Shown here piece after piece: positions 16,583 to 23,350 of a stretch of 23,350 nucleotides of DNA. The DNA lies in NCBI GenBank assembly GCA_036645955.1, contig JAVXND010000042.1:1-23350 (forward strand). Direction: 5' to 3'. Source of the stretch: Limiplasma sp036645955 (GTDB lineage Bacteria > Bacillota > Clostridia > Christensenellales > Aristaeellaceae). Numbering within the stretch: position 1 is the stretch's first letter; each line of letters begins with the position of its first letter. The notes beneath the pieces are model-generated. The model searched no databases. It saw only the letters and a list, made by a program, of their open reading frames with translations, and was not told the origin of the DNA. The position numbers and the translations under genes are program-made.

Positions 16583-17648
16583 ATGTATCACTGCACCCCC
16601 GCAACTCGGCACGCTTGACGCGCCCCGCTATTTCAAAAGTTTTGCCCATGCGCCCGCAGGGACAATCGTCCTCGCCAAGCAGTCTGCCCATATCCTCCGT
16701 GAGCAAAATATGCCCGGGATAGCTCCGCGCAAGCAGGCTTGACACCTGAATCAGCCCGCTTTCGCCCATATCCGCAACGGAAAAATCCTTTGCGCGGCGA
16801 ATGGTCACATCCGACCACAGCGGCGCATGCAAGCGCCCGCACTCGCATTCCATGTAAATGGTGCCCGTTTGCTCCACCATGCCATAGTAATTATGTACGC
16901 GCGAAATGCCGCAAAGTTCTAAAAGCTCCTGCTTAAATTGCGCTGTGGAAATGGCTTGATCCGCCAGCTTTTTCCACCCGCCGCCATGAATGAGCACGCC
17001 CCTGCTCAAATCAGGATGGTAGCCCACGCGCCTCAGCTCCGCAAGAAAATGCTGGTAAACCATGAAGGTAAAGCCAAACAGGAAGATTTCCTCCCCCTCA
17101 TGCTTGGCCAAAAACGCAGCCAGTCCAGCCACATCCAATTGCATATTTTCATCCAGCGCGTACATCTTATCGCGTGCAAACAAGCTAAAGCCCAAAATAC
17201 CCGCACCCCGCGCGGAAAACATCGCACGGTTTTTCACAAGGGCGCTCGTGTCCAAAATAATCATGGGCAGGCGCTGTTTGCCTAGGAATTCCCCCACAAT
17301 TTTGGAAAGCACCTTGCTTTGAAGGGTGCTGGTGTCCCGATCCAAAAAAATGCGGCTCACCTGCTGCCCCGTGGTTCCGCTGCTGGTCATGGTTTTGTGC
17401 AGGCTTTCCTCCGACACGCTTTTGAGCGCATATTCCTTAAACAGGCGCACGGGTAAAAAAGGCAATGCTTCAAACCCGCTCACCTTTTCAAGCTCCGTGC
17501 CAAAAAGCGATAGAAGCTTTGCGTATTCCGCACAGCCCTGTGCATGGCGGCGTGTAAGCTCGCAGAGCTCGCGGGTTAAAAAGGCATGCTTTTGCTCATG
17601 CGCCCATTCATACACGGTCAAGGCGGTCAGCTCCTGCGCATCAATCAT
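16560..17648 (-). CDS. LuxE-like acyl-protein synthetase
   Basis: This 362-residue protein of the LuxE/acyl-protein synthetase family is related to phenylacetate-CoA ligases. LuxE activates a carboxylate as an acyl-AMP and passes it to its own cysteine for reduction by LuxC. The phosphate loop is MTSSGTTGQQVS (about 87-97), and NYYGMVEQTGTI (about 253-264) corresponds to the A5 region. Two Cys pairs, CEC (C268/C270) and CPCG (C329/C331), flank the C-terminal part and could bind zinc or carry the acyl group. The ATG overlaps the end of the AMP-ligase gene by 8 nt, with GGAG 7 nt upstream. It is next to luxC, the partner expected from the family. The fatty or other acid used is unknown. Confidence 0.9.
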   Translation of the reverse strand: MIDAQELTALTVYEWAHEQKHAFLTRELCELTRRHAQGCAEYAKLLSLFGTELEKVSGFEALPFLPVRLFKEYALKSVSEESLHKTMTSSGTTGQQVSRIFLDRDTSTLQSKVLSKIVGEFLGKQRLPMIILDTSALVKNRAMFSARGAGILGFSLFARDKMYALDENMQLDVAGLAAFLAKHEGEEIFLFGFTFMVYQHFLAELRRVGYHPDLSRGVLIHGGGWKKLADQAISTAQFKQELLELCGISRVHNYYGMVEQTGTIYMECECGRLHAPLWSDVTIRRAKDFSVADMGESGLIQVSSLLARSYPGHILLTEDMGRLLGEDDCPCGRMGKTFEIAGRVKRAELRGCSDTYEQKPTA

Positions 17649-19047
17649 TGTATTTCTCCAGCTCTCTGTAAAGGGTTTTGCCTGAATCGCTTTTGGGAAT
17701 GGCAGGCACCGCCTTGGTGTGAAAACCCGCTTGGCTCAGCCCCGTTTTTTCCACGAGATGCGCTCGCATTTGCGGCAAGAGCTGTTCGTCCGTGCCAAAA
17801 ATGCACAAATGATCGTCCGCGCCGCCGCAAGCGCAATCCGCGTCTGGAAAAGCCGATTTGAGCATCCGCTCGGTTTCGTCGAGGTTGACACGGTTGCCAA
17901 AAAGCTTCAAAAAGCGTTTTTTGCGCCCGACAATGGTGAAATATCCGTCCGCGTCCATCTGCGCCATATCGCCTGTTTCCAGCACGCCGCCGCGCTCGTC
18001 CCCGCGCGCAAGATCTGCCGCGCACTCCGCATAGCCAAGGGTTACGTTATCGCCATAGTAGCGAAGCTCGCCCGTTACCTGCGGCTTTATAATCACCGCG
18101 CCGTTTACGTCGATGAGTTCAAAGCGGCCTCCGGGAATGGCCACACCCATGGCGCCGATTTTTTCCAAGCTCTTTTCCCAAGGCAAATACGCCATGCGTG
18201 CGGTCGCCTCGCATTGGCCGTACATCACAATGAATTGCTTGCCTGTTTGAACGCACCATTCCGCAAACTTGCGGTGAAGCTCGGGCATCAGCTTGCCGCC
18301 CGCCTGCGTCATTGTGCGCAGGCTCGGCAGCTCCATGCGCAGGAAGCGCATGCGATCCAGCATTTCATAGGTATAAGGCACGCCGCCAAAGCTTGTGGCT
18401 TGCCGCTCTTTAAAAAAGTTCCAAAACTCGCGCTGTGCAATGCCTTTTTCAGTGAGCAACAGCGTTGCGCCCACATCCAAATGGGTGTTGACAATGCTCA
18501 CGCCATAGGTGTAATTAAGCGGCAGTGTGGTTATGGCGCGTTCCTGCGCAGTAAGCGCAAGGTATGCTACAATGCTATCCGTATTGGCGCGGATGTTGCG
18601 ATAGCTCTGCCTGACAAACTTGGGACTGCCTGTAGACCCGCTGGTGGTGAGCAACAACGCAAGCTCGGGATGAAGCTTGGCGGCATCCCCAAAGGGGGTT
18701 TGGAGCAGATGGTAGCCAAAACGGGCATAAACAGGCGTACAGCCCTCCTGCGTAAAGCGATCCGGTGCCCAAATAAACTTGGGGGTGTAGGCCTCATACA
18801 GGTTTTGAAACAGCTGTGCATCCAGCTCTGCGGATAACAGCGCCGGCACCACATGCCCCTCCACAAGCCCTGCATAGCCAAGCACTCCGCCAAGCGTGTT
18901 GCGGCACAAGCTAAAGGTTAAGCAACGCCCGCCGATGGCTTCGCAAAGCGCCGAAGCTTCAGCGGCAAGCTGTGCGTAGGTGAGCTGGCTGCCCTGCTCG
19001 TCTATCAGCGCAACGCGGTTTTCAAAGCGGTCAAATGTCCACATCAT
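17641..19047 (-). CDS. AMP-forming acyl/aminoacyl ligase (ANL superfamily)
   Basis: This adenylate-forming enzyme has about 468 residues. A3 phosphate loop: LLTTSGSTGSPKFV (about 132-145). A5: MYGQCEATARMAYLP. Later motifs: GELRYYGDNVTLGY, LETGDMAQMDADGYFTIVGR, and RKKRFLKLFGNRVNLDETE. The A10 lysine is in PKSDSGKTLYREL. With an ACP gene immediately upstream, it probably loads a carboxylic acid onto the ACP phosphopantetheine arm (inference). It is shorter than fatty acyl-CoA synthetases and closer in size to stand-alone loading domains. ATG ATG at 19047/19044 overlaps the ACP stop by 17 nt. GGAG is about 13 nt away, so coupling to ACP translation is likely. The exact start is uncertain by one to ten codons. 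Confidence 0.88.
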   Translation of the reverse strand: MMWTFDRFENRVALIDEQGSQLTYAQLAAEASALCEAIGGRCLTFSLCRNTLGGVLGYAGLVEGHVVPALLSAELDAQLFQNLYEAYTPKFIWAPDRFTQEGCTPVYARFGYHLLQTPFGDAAKLHPELALLLTTSGSTGSPKFVRQSYRNIRANTDSIVAYLALTAQERAITTLPLNYTYGVSIVNTHLDVGATLLLTEKGIAQREFWNFFKERQATSFGGVPYTYEMLDRMRFLRMELPSLRTMTQAGGKLMPELHRKFAEWCVQTGKQFIVMYGQCEATARMAYLPWEKSLEKIGAMGVAIPGGRFELIDVNGAVIIKPQVTGELRYYGDNVTLGYAECAADLARGDERGGVLETGDMAQMDADGYFTIVGRKKRFLKLFGNRVNLDETERMLKSAFPDADCACGGADDHLCIFGTDEQLLPQMRAHLVEKTGLSQAGFHTKAVPAIPKSDSGKTLYRELEKYND

Positions 19048-19267
19048 ACTTGCGCAGAATCTCCTTTCCCTTTTCAAAAGAGCTTAGATCAATGATATCG
19101 TCCATATCCACCATAATGTCAAAAGCATCCTCCAGCGCGGCAATCAGCGTCATATGACCAACGCTGTCCCAAGCGTCGCTTTCCCCATAGACCAAGGAAC
19201 TCACCGTTTTCTCGTCCACCTCCAAAGCCTCGCAAAATGCCTTTTGATATTTTTCCAAATTCGTCAT
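19031..19267 (-). CDS. Acyl carrier protein (accessory)
   Basis: This 78-residue acidic ACP has the 4'-phosphopantetheine attachment serine at about S35 in DAWDSVGHMTLI and the following acidic helix ALEDAFDIMVDMDDI. It differs from housekeeping AcpP, which usually has DSLDTVEL, and DSVGHM is the pattern seen in ACPs of dedicated biosynthetic clusters. It therefore carries the intermediate for this pathway rather than bulk fatty acid synthesis (inference). AAAGGAG lies 10 nt before the ATG. It follows the SDR by 46 nt and overlaps the AMP-ligase gene. It needs a phosphopantetheinyl transferase from elsewhere in the genome. Confidence 0.93.
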   Translation of the reverse strand: MTNLEKYQKAFCEALEVDEKTVSSLVYGESDAWDSVGHMTLIAALEDAFDIMVDMDDIIDLSSFEKGKEILRKYDVDI

Positions 19268-19313
19268 TGTTTTTTTGCTCCTTTATGCTCTTTGTTTTTT
19301 TGAATTGCCGCTG

Positions 19314-20056
19314 TTAGAGAATGCCGCCGTCCACGCGCCACACCTGACCCGTTACATAGCTGGCTCTGTCGCTTGCCAAAAACGCCGCCACATTCGCAAT
19401 TTCTTCTGGCCTTGCTTTCTGTGCATCAGGATTTTTGCAAGCTGCTCCTGCTCCGCTTTTTCCGAAAGCTCCGCCACCAGCTCCGTATCTGTAAGCCCGG
19501 GGGCCAGCGCATTCACGCGAATGCCCACGCTTACCAGCTCCCGCGCCAGCTTTTTGGTAGCGGCAATCACAGCCGCCTTGGCGGCGGAATAATCCAATCG
19601 GCTATCCCCATCCAGCCCTGCGATGCTTGCGATGTTGACCACCGCACCCTGCTTGCCGCGCGCCATAAAGCGGGTGGCATAGCGGGTCATATCTGCCATG
19701 GCAAAAAAGTTCACATCAAATATGGAACGCATTTCTGCCTCGGAGGTCATTTGAAACATTTTATCCGTGCCCATGGCTCCCGCGTTGTTGACCAAAATAT
19801 GCAAGGGCCGTTTGTCGGCCATGACCTGCGCAAAGGCCGCCTTCAAAGCCGCGCCATCCGTCAATTCGCAATAGATGGGTTTGATCCACACCCCGCAGTG
19901 CTCCGCCGTTTCAGCGCAATCGCGCTCAAAAGCCTCGCTGGGCTTGCGGGCAAAGGCCCAAAGGTTTGCGCCCTCCTGTGCAAACACATGCATCAGTGCG
20001 TTTCCAATGCCGCGCGCCGCGCCTGTGACCAAAGCGTTTTTCGCTTCAAGCAGCAT
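19314..20056 (-). CDS. FabG-like short-chain dehydrogenase/reductase with a -1 frameshift
   Basis: This Rossmann-fold SDR has TGAARGIG (11-18) for NADP(H), NNAG (90-93) and the catalytic set S144, Y156, K160 in NIASIAGLDG and DYSAAKAA. It is probably a 3-oxoacyl-ACP-type reductase. The first frame stops at 19352 after a non-homologous basic tail. A -1 shift at the AAG codon at 19415-19417 restores the canonical C-terminus: RPEEIANVAAFLASDRASY, then VTGQVWRVDGGIL, ending at TAA 19314-19316. The restored protein would be 247 residues, normal for FabG, with spacing after LAKI exactly as in the family. The cause may be a single-base deletion, an assembly error in AGAAAGC, or programmed shifting. 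The ATG at 20056 follows the upstream stop by 2 nt, with GGAGGGGG before it. Confidence 0.85.
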
Positions 20057-20058
20057 GG

Positions 20059-21579
20059 TTATTCCCCCTCCTGTTGTACCGTAACGGCTTGCTTTTGATA
20101 GTAATCCTTATACAGGCTCAGCACATATTCAAGCGATGGCGTATCCAGCGCATCGCCCATAAACACGTTGGGAATGTCCAGCACAGGCCGCATTTCAACC
20201 GTAGGCTGAGCCGCATCATTCATGGCCGCGTCCCGCTCGTCCATGGCGGCATCATACCGTGCGGCTTCACCGTTTAACAGCGAACGCAGTGCCGCGCCGC
20301 CCGCCATGTTTTGGGGGCCATAGCTCTGACTGCCTTCAGGGTGATAGCTCACACAGCCCACGATAAACAACGTAGCGGCGACCAAAAACGCGCCAATACG
20401 CAGGCCATCTAATTTAGCCGTGCCAATGGCGGCAAAGCGCGGCTTGCCCTCCGTGCGCCGCAAGCCCCAGCCCACCCAATACAGCACCAGCGCACAGCTC
20501 ATGAGCACAAAGGTATAAAAATACGTATTCACCGTTCGCCCATCGCCGATGTAATTGCCCGTGTAAAGCGTGGGCGCAAGCTGTGCGCAAAACAGGCACA
20601 GCGCCAAAACCGTAATCCACACCGGATGATTAAAGCGAAAGGGGCTGGCGTGCAACGTTTCCGCAAGCTGCCAAGCCACCAGCGCCCACACCACCAACAG
20701 CGGCAGTGAAAACCAGTTTCCCATCAACGCCATGCCGAAATAGAAGGCCTCCAAAATGGCCTTGGGCGCACCCATACCGCCGGTCAGGGTAGCGGCGCGA
20801 ACGGCATTTCCAGGGGCAACCGCGCTAAACGCAAAGCAAACCAGCAACAGCAAAAAGGGTGCCAAATTCCAAAAGCGCGTTGGCTTTTTCTTCATAAAGG
20901 CGTGCAATACCCACAGCCCGTCCGCCAAGCAAGCAACCAGCAGTGTGGAGTACTTGCCCCCGCCCAGCACCACCGTCAGCGCAAGCAGCAGCGCATACAG
21001 CGCTATTTTGGCGCCCGTGGTACGCGCACCGTCAAAGCTTAGCCAAATGCCAAGGCGAAGCAGCATCACCGACCACAAAAGCGTGTAAGCCACGCCGCCA
21101 TTGAACCAGAAAAACGCCTCGCTTACCTCGGGTACAAACTGGATCATCACAAAAGCGACGGCGCTAAACGCCATCCAAAACGTTTCCTGATCCGCATGCA
21201 GTTTTTTGACCAATGCCTGCCGCAAAAAGAACCAAAGTGCAAACACGAAGAACGTCAGCAGGATCAGCGTAGCAACCCAATAATGCGATTCCCCAAACAG
21301 CGCGGGCTGTAAAGCGCTTAAAAAGGAAGTGGCATAGGTGCCCTCCCAAGTGCTTCGTATGCCGACGGTATTGTCGATCGCGGCCTGCAATGTGCTTGCC
21401 GCACTGCCCGTTTCGCGCCATGCGGCATGGGTCAATATGGAAAAGCCAAAGTCGTCATAGCAGGCATGGTTGAAAAAAGAAATGGCATAGAGCGGCATCA
21501 GGCTCAGCAGAAGCGCCGCCACACACAGCCAGCAAAGCGCACGGTTTGACACGCGCTTGTTCATCAGCTTTAATTTCAT
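20059..21579 (-). CDS. DUF6056-like polytopic membrane protein, putative GT-C glycosyltransferase (copy 1)
   Basis: This 506-residue protein has about ten or more hydrophobic segments. It opens with a membrane helix followed by LPLYAISFFNHACYDDFGFS; an acidic pair just after the first helix is typical of GT-C enzymes that use polyprenyl-phosphate sugars on the outer face. Further shared blocks are VPEVSEAFFWFNGGVAYTL, VAPGNAVRA, and an outer C-terminal domain with LLNGEAARYDAAMDERD and IPNVFMGDA. It is a clear paralogue of the next gene upstream, sharing these blocks in the same order. The ATG overlaps that gene's stop as ATGA, with GGAGG 7 nt before it. The glycosyltransferase role is inferred from architecture and the neighbouring GtrB-like gene; I do not recognise a characterised homologue. 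Confidence 0.75.
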   Translation of the reverse strand: MKLKLMNKRVSNRALCWLCVAALLLSLMPLYAISFFNHACYDDFGFSILTHAAWRETGSAASTLQAAIDNTVGIRSTWEGTYATSFLSALQPALFGESHYWVATLILLTFFVFALWFFLRQALVKKLHADQETFWMAFSAVAFVMIQFVPEVSEAFFWFNGGVAYTLLWSVMLLRLGIWLSFDGARTTGAKIALYALLLALTVVLGGGKYSTLLVACLADGLWVLHAFMKKKPTRFWNLAPFLLLLVCFAFSAVAPGNAVRAATLTGGMGAPKAILEAFYFGMALMGNWFSLPLLVVWALVAWQLAETLHASPFRFNHPVWITVLALCLFCAQLAPTLYTGNYIGDGRTVNTYFYTFVLMSCALVLYWVGWGLRRTEGKPRFAAIGTAKLDGLRIGAFLVAATLFIVGCVSYHPEGSQSYGPQNMAGGAALRSLLNGEAARYDAAMDERDAAMNDAAQPTVEMRPVLDIPNVFMGDALDTPSLEYVLSLYKDYYQKQAVTVQQEGE

Positions 21580-23111
21580 GGCGTAACCTCCTCACCCGCA
21601 ATGGCAATGGACTGCTTTGCATAATATTCGCACAGTGCGGGGCGCACATCGTCCTGCGCGTTTAAGCAGAGCAAATCTGGCATGAAAACCTTTGGCACGC
21701 TGGACAGCGGCGCAAGGGTGATCACGGGCTGGGAATCGTCGTTAAGCAGCGCTTCTCTTGCCCGCATTTCACGGTCGTATTGCTTTGCCTCCCCATTGAG
21801 CAACGAAATCGCGGCGCTCATACCCGCCATGTTTTGCACGCCATACATCGTATCGCTTGGGCGCTTATAGCCCAAACAGCCCACAAGCAAGGTGCACAGG
21901 CTTACCACAGCCAGCCCGCGCTGAGCGCTTTTTGACCACTCGATTGGTTGCCGCGCACGCTTTGCCGCATAGCCCAGCAAATAATACAAGCAAAGGAACC
22001 AAAGCACCACAAAGCTTTGAAAGTATGTATTCACTATGCGCCCGCCGCCAATAAACACGCCCGAATACAGCGGCGGCGCAAGCTGTGTGCAAAACAGGCA
22101 AATCATAACAAACAGCATGGCAACGGGATGCTGAAACGCATATCGGCTTTTTTGCGCCGCGCGGTAGCATAGCGGCGCAACCATGGCAGATACCGCCAGC
22201 AACGGCAAGCGAATATAGCCGCCGATCTGCGCCACGCCATAATACAGCGCTTGCGCAACCGCCTTGATTGCGGACGCTTGATGCCCGATGATTTCCGCGC
22301 GAACCGCGTTGCCTGGTGCTGTTACGCTATAAAGGAAGCAAGTCAAAAACAGCGTCCACAGCACAAGCAGCGGCCATTTGCTCCGATTGCCCTTGCCAAA
22401 AGCCCACAGCACAAGCAATGCGTACAGGCACAGCCCAAACAGCCCGCCGCCATAGCTTCCGCCCCCCAACAGCACCATCAGCAGAGCAAGCGCCAGCGTT
22501 AGCAGAGCGCCGCGAAGCCGTGCATGGTTGGGTTTGGCTTCTTGCGCCTCTCCCAAGCGCAGCAATTTGAGGGTAAAAGCCAAGCTAAGCGCCAGCAAAG
22601 AGTAAATGAACGTGTTGCCAATGCCGCCGTTGAACCAATAAAAGGCCTCGCCCGTATCTGGCATAAACTGCACCATCAGCGTAAGCGCCAAGCAAGTAAG
22701 CATGATTGTGCCATAAGCGTCAAGCCCCAGCCATTCCTTGCACAGCACCCGAAAGAAAAAGCCAAAGCAGAGCAAAAAGGCCGTCAGCAAAAACAAATTT
22801 CCAATGAAATACAGGTTTTCTGAAAAAACACCTGGTTGAAGGTTGCTAAGCAGTGTGCCCGTATAGGTGCCCTGCCAATTGCCGCGCACCTCTTTGGCGC
22901 TTTGCACAGCGGCCGACAGCACCGCAGGCAAGCTTTCCGTTTGTTCCCACGCTTGATGGGTTTTAACAGAAAAGCCATAATCATCGTAATAAGGATGATT
23001 ATAGACCGATATGGCATAGAGCGGCAACACACTTATGAGCAATGCCGCAAAGCACAGCAGGCAAAGCAACCGCTTTGCGCCGCGGCTTTCAGAGTTTGAA
23101 GCCCTATTCAT
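21576..23111 (-). CDS. DUF6056-like polytopic membrane protein, putative GT-C glycosyltransferase (copy 2)
   Basis: This protein of 511 residues is the first gene of the cluster. Layout matches copy 1: a first membrane helix followed by LPLYAISVYNHPYYDDYGFS, the segment MPDTGEAFYWFNGGIGNTF, VTAPGNAVRAE, and a C-terminal outer part with LLNGEAKQYDREMRAREA and VPKVFMPDLL. The conserved YDDYGFS may hold the catalytic aspartates (inference). The ATG at 23111 is chosen because the open frame upstream of it translates GC-rich repeat and promoter sequence. AAAGGAG is about 12 nt away, a rather long spacing, so initiation may be modest. The two copies diverge enough that they probably handle different acceptors or linkages rather than being a recent duplication. 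Confidence 0.75.
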   Translation of the reverse strand: MNRASNSESRGAKRLLCLLCFAALLISVLPLYAISVYNHPYYDDYGFSVKTHQAWEQTESLPAVLSAAVQSAKEVRGNWQGTYTGTLLSNLQPGVFSENLYFIGNLFLLTAFLLCFGFFFRVLCKEWLGLDAYGTIMLTCLALTLMVQFMPDTGEAFYWFNGGIGNTFIYSLLALSLAFTLKLLRLGEAQEAKPNHARLRGALLTLALALLMVLLGGGSYGGGLFGLCLYALLVLWAFGKGNRSKWPLLVLWTLFLTCFLYSVTAPGNAVRAEIIGHQASAIKAVAQALYYGVAQIGGYIRLPLLAVSAMVAPLCYRAAQKSRYAFQHPVAMLFVMICLFCTQLAPPLYSGVFIGGGRIVNTYFQSFVVLWFLCLYYLLGYAAKRARQPIEWSKSAQRGLAVVSLCTLLVGCLGYKRPSDTMYGVQNMAGMSAAISLLNGEAKQYDREMRAREALLNDDSQPVITLAPLSSVPKVFMPDLLCLNAQDDVRPALCEYYAKQSIAIAGEEVTP

Positions 23112-23162
23112 GCTCCGCTCACGCTCCTTTCGTACCCAGTGCGCATCGTTTTTCAATTTTTG

Positions 23163-23171
23163 ATTATAGCA
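23163..23171 (-). promoter_or_regulatory. Predicted extended -10 promoter of the glycan/acyl cluster
   Basis: On the minus strand a perfect TATAAT (complement of 23163-23168) is preceded by TGC (23169-23171), forming an extended -10. No good -35 is present at the right distance, which extended -10 promoters can tolerate. The leader to the ATG at 23111 would be about 45 nt. Confidence 0.6.
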
Positions 23172-23200
23172 TAAACAGGGTGGAATTGCTAGATAGGACG

Positions 23201-23238
23201 AAATCAGGCAGAAAAAGGTGGGGTTTTCTGCCTGATTT
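23201..23238. repeat. Perfect 15-bp inverted repeat upstream of the cluster
   Basis: Bases 23201-23215 are perfectly complementary to 23224-23238 around an 8-nt G-rich/C-rich loop. It lies about 30 bp upstream of the -10 element. Neither strand has a T-tract directly after the stem. Either an upstream transcript ends here through the A/T foot of the stem, or it is an operator-like palindrome. I cannot decide between these. Confidence 0.7.
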
Positions 23239-23288
23239 GCAGGGGATGGATTGCGGAAATGGCTTTCCGCGCGGGGGGCGTGGGGGGG

Positions 23289-23350
23289 TGCCGCCCACAC
23301 GGGGGGCGGGGTGCCGCCCACACGGGGGGCGGGGTGCCGCCCACACGGGG
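23289..23350. repeat. G-rich 23-bp tandem repeat, running off the window
   Basis: A 23-bp unit starting TGCCGCCCACAC and continuing with G-runs begins at 23289, 23312 and 23335. The first two copies are complete and identical; the third is cut by the window end. A degenerate G-rich stretch at 23270-23288 precedes them. Each unit holds runs of four to six G residues. No gene is supported here. Confidence 0.9.

Noticed and set aside
15371..17648. A bioluminescence (lux) operon
   Set aside because: LuxC and LuxE-like genes are present, but there is no luciferase (luxA/luxB) or luxD, and the neighbours are glycan and ACP genes.
17719..18837. A 372-codon plus-strand open frame opposite the AMP-ligase
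   Set aside because: All adenylation motifs are on the minus strand and overlap properly with neighbours; the plus frame has no family features.
23289..23350. CRISPR array
   Set aside because: The 23-bp units follow one another directly with no unique spacers, and no cas gene is near.

Overview
The window looks like a chromosomal segment of a GC-rich member of the Firmicutes/Clostridia. The reasons are strong AGGAGG-type ribosome binding sites, several TTG starts, a HemZ-type radical SAM protein, a bifunctional Rel protein, and XpaC/TelA and AzlCD genes. A gut Clostridia lineage such as Christensenellales is possible, but this is only an impression. Almost every gene lies on the minus strand. 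The exception is the 3' end of a plus-strand large serine recombinase at the left edge. It is visibly AT-richer than its neighbours and probably marks the end of an integrated element.

Left to right: (1) about 1-340, the recombinase tail, which ends in a terminator hairpin shared with the converging lysA gene. (2) 351-3234, housekeeping genes: a LysA-type decarboxylase, ribosomal protein S20 with a TTG start and its own promoter, and the AzlC/AzlD amino-acid exporter pair. (3) 3297-7066, a four-gene envelope/stress operon xpaC-telA-lemA-TPM domain, with an extended -10 promoter in front and a terminator hairpin behind. (4) 7263-13558, glpK, hemZ, an MBL-fold hydrolase, dtd and a Rel/SpoT homologue, tightly packed. 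(5) 13604-23111, a nine-gene cluster: two tandem DUF6056-like membrane proteins, a FabG-like SDR with a -1 frameshift, an acyl carrier protein, an AMP-forming ligase, a LuxE-like acyl-protein synthetase, a LuxC-like acyl-thioester reductase, a GtrB/ArnC-like polyprenyl-phosphate glycosyltransferase and a WecD-like GNAT acyltransferase. (6) 23112-23350, a promoter, a perfect 15-bp inverted repeat and a G-rich 23-bp tandem repeat that runs off the window.

The most interesting part is region 5. Its genes overlap or nearly touch. They combine a carrier-bound acyl activation and reduction set (ACP, AMP-ligase, LuxE, LuxC, SDR) with an aminosugar-type acyltransferase and a lipid-linked glycosylation set (GT2 plus two GT-C-like membrane proteins). 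My inference is that it makes an unusual acyl or aldehyde-derived substituent and installs it on a surface glycan. No single gene proves this, and the substrate cannot be read from sequence. From 23111 down to 7263 no gap between successive genes exceeds about 46 nt, and I saw no convincing internal terminator. The glycan cluster may therefore share transcripts with the Rel, dtd, hemZ and glpK genes.
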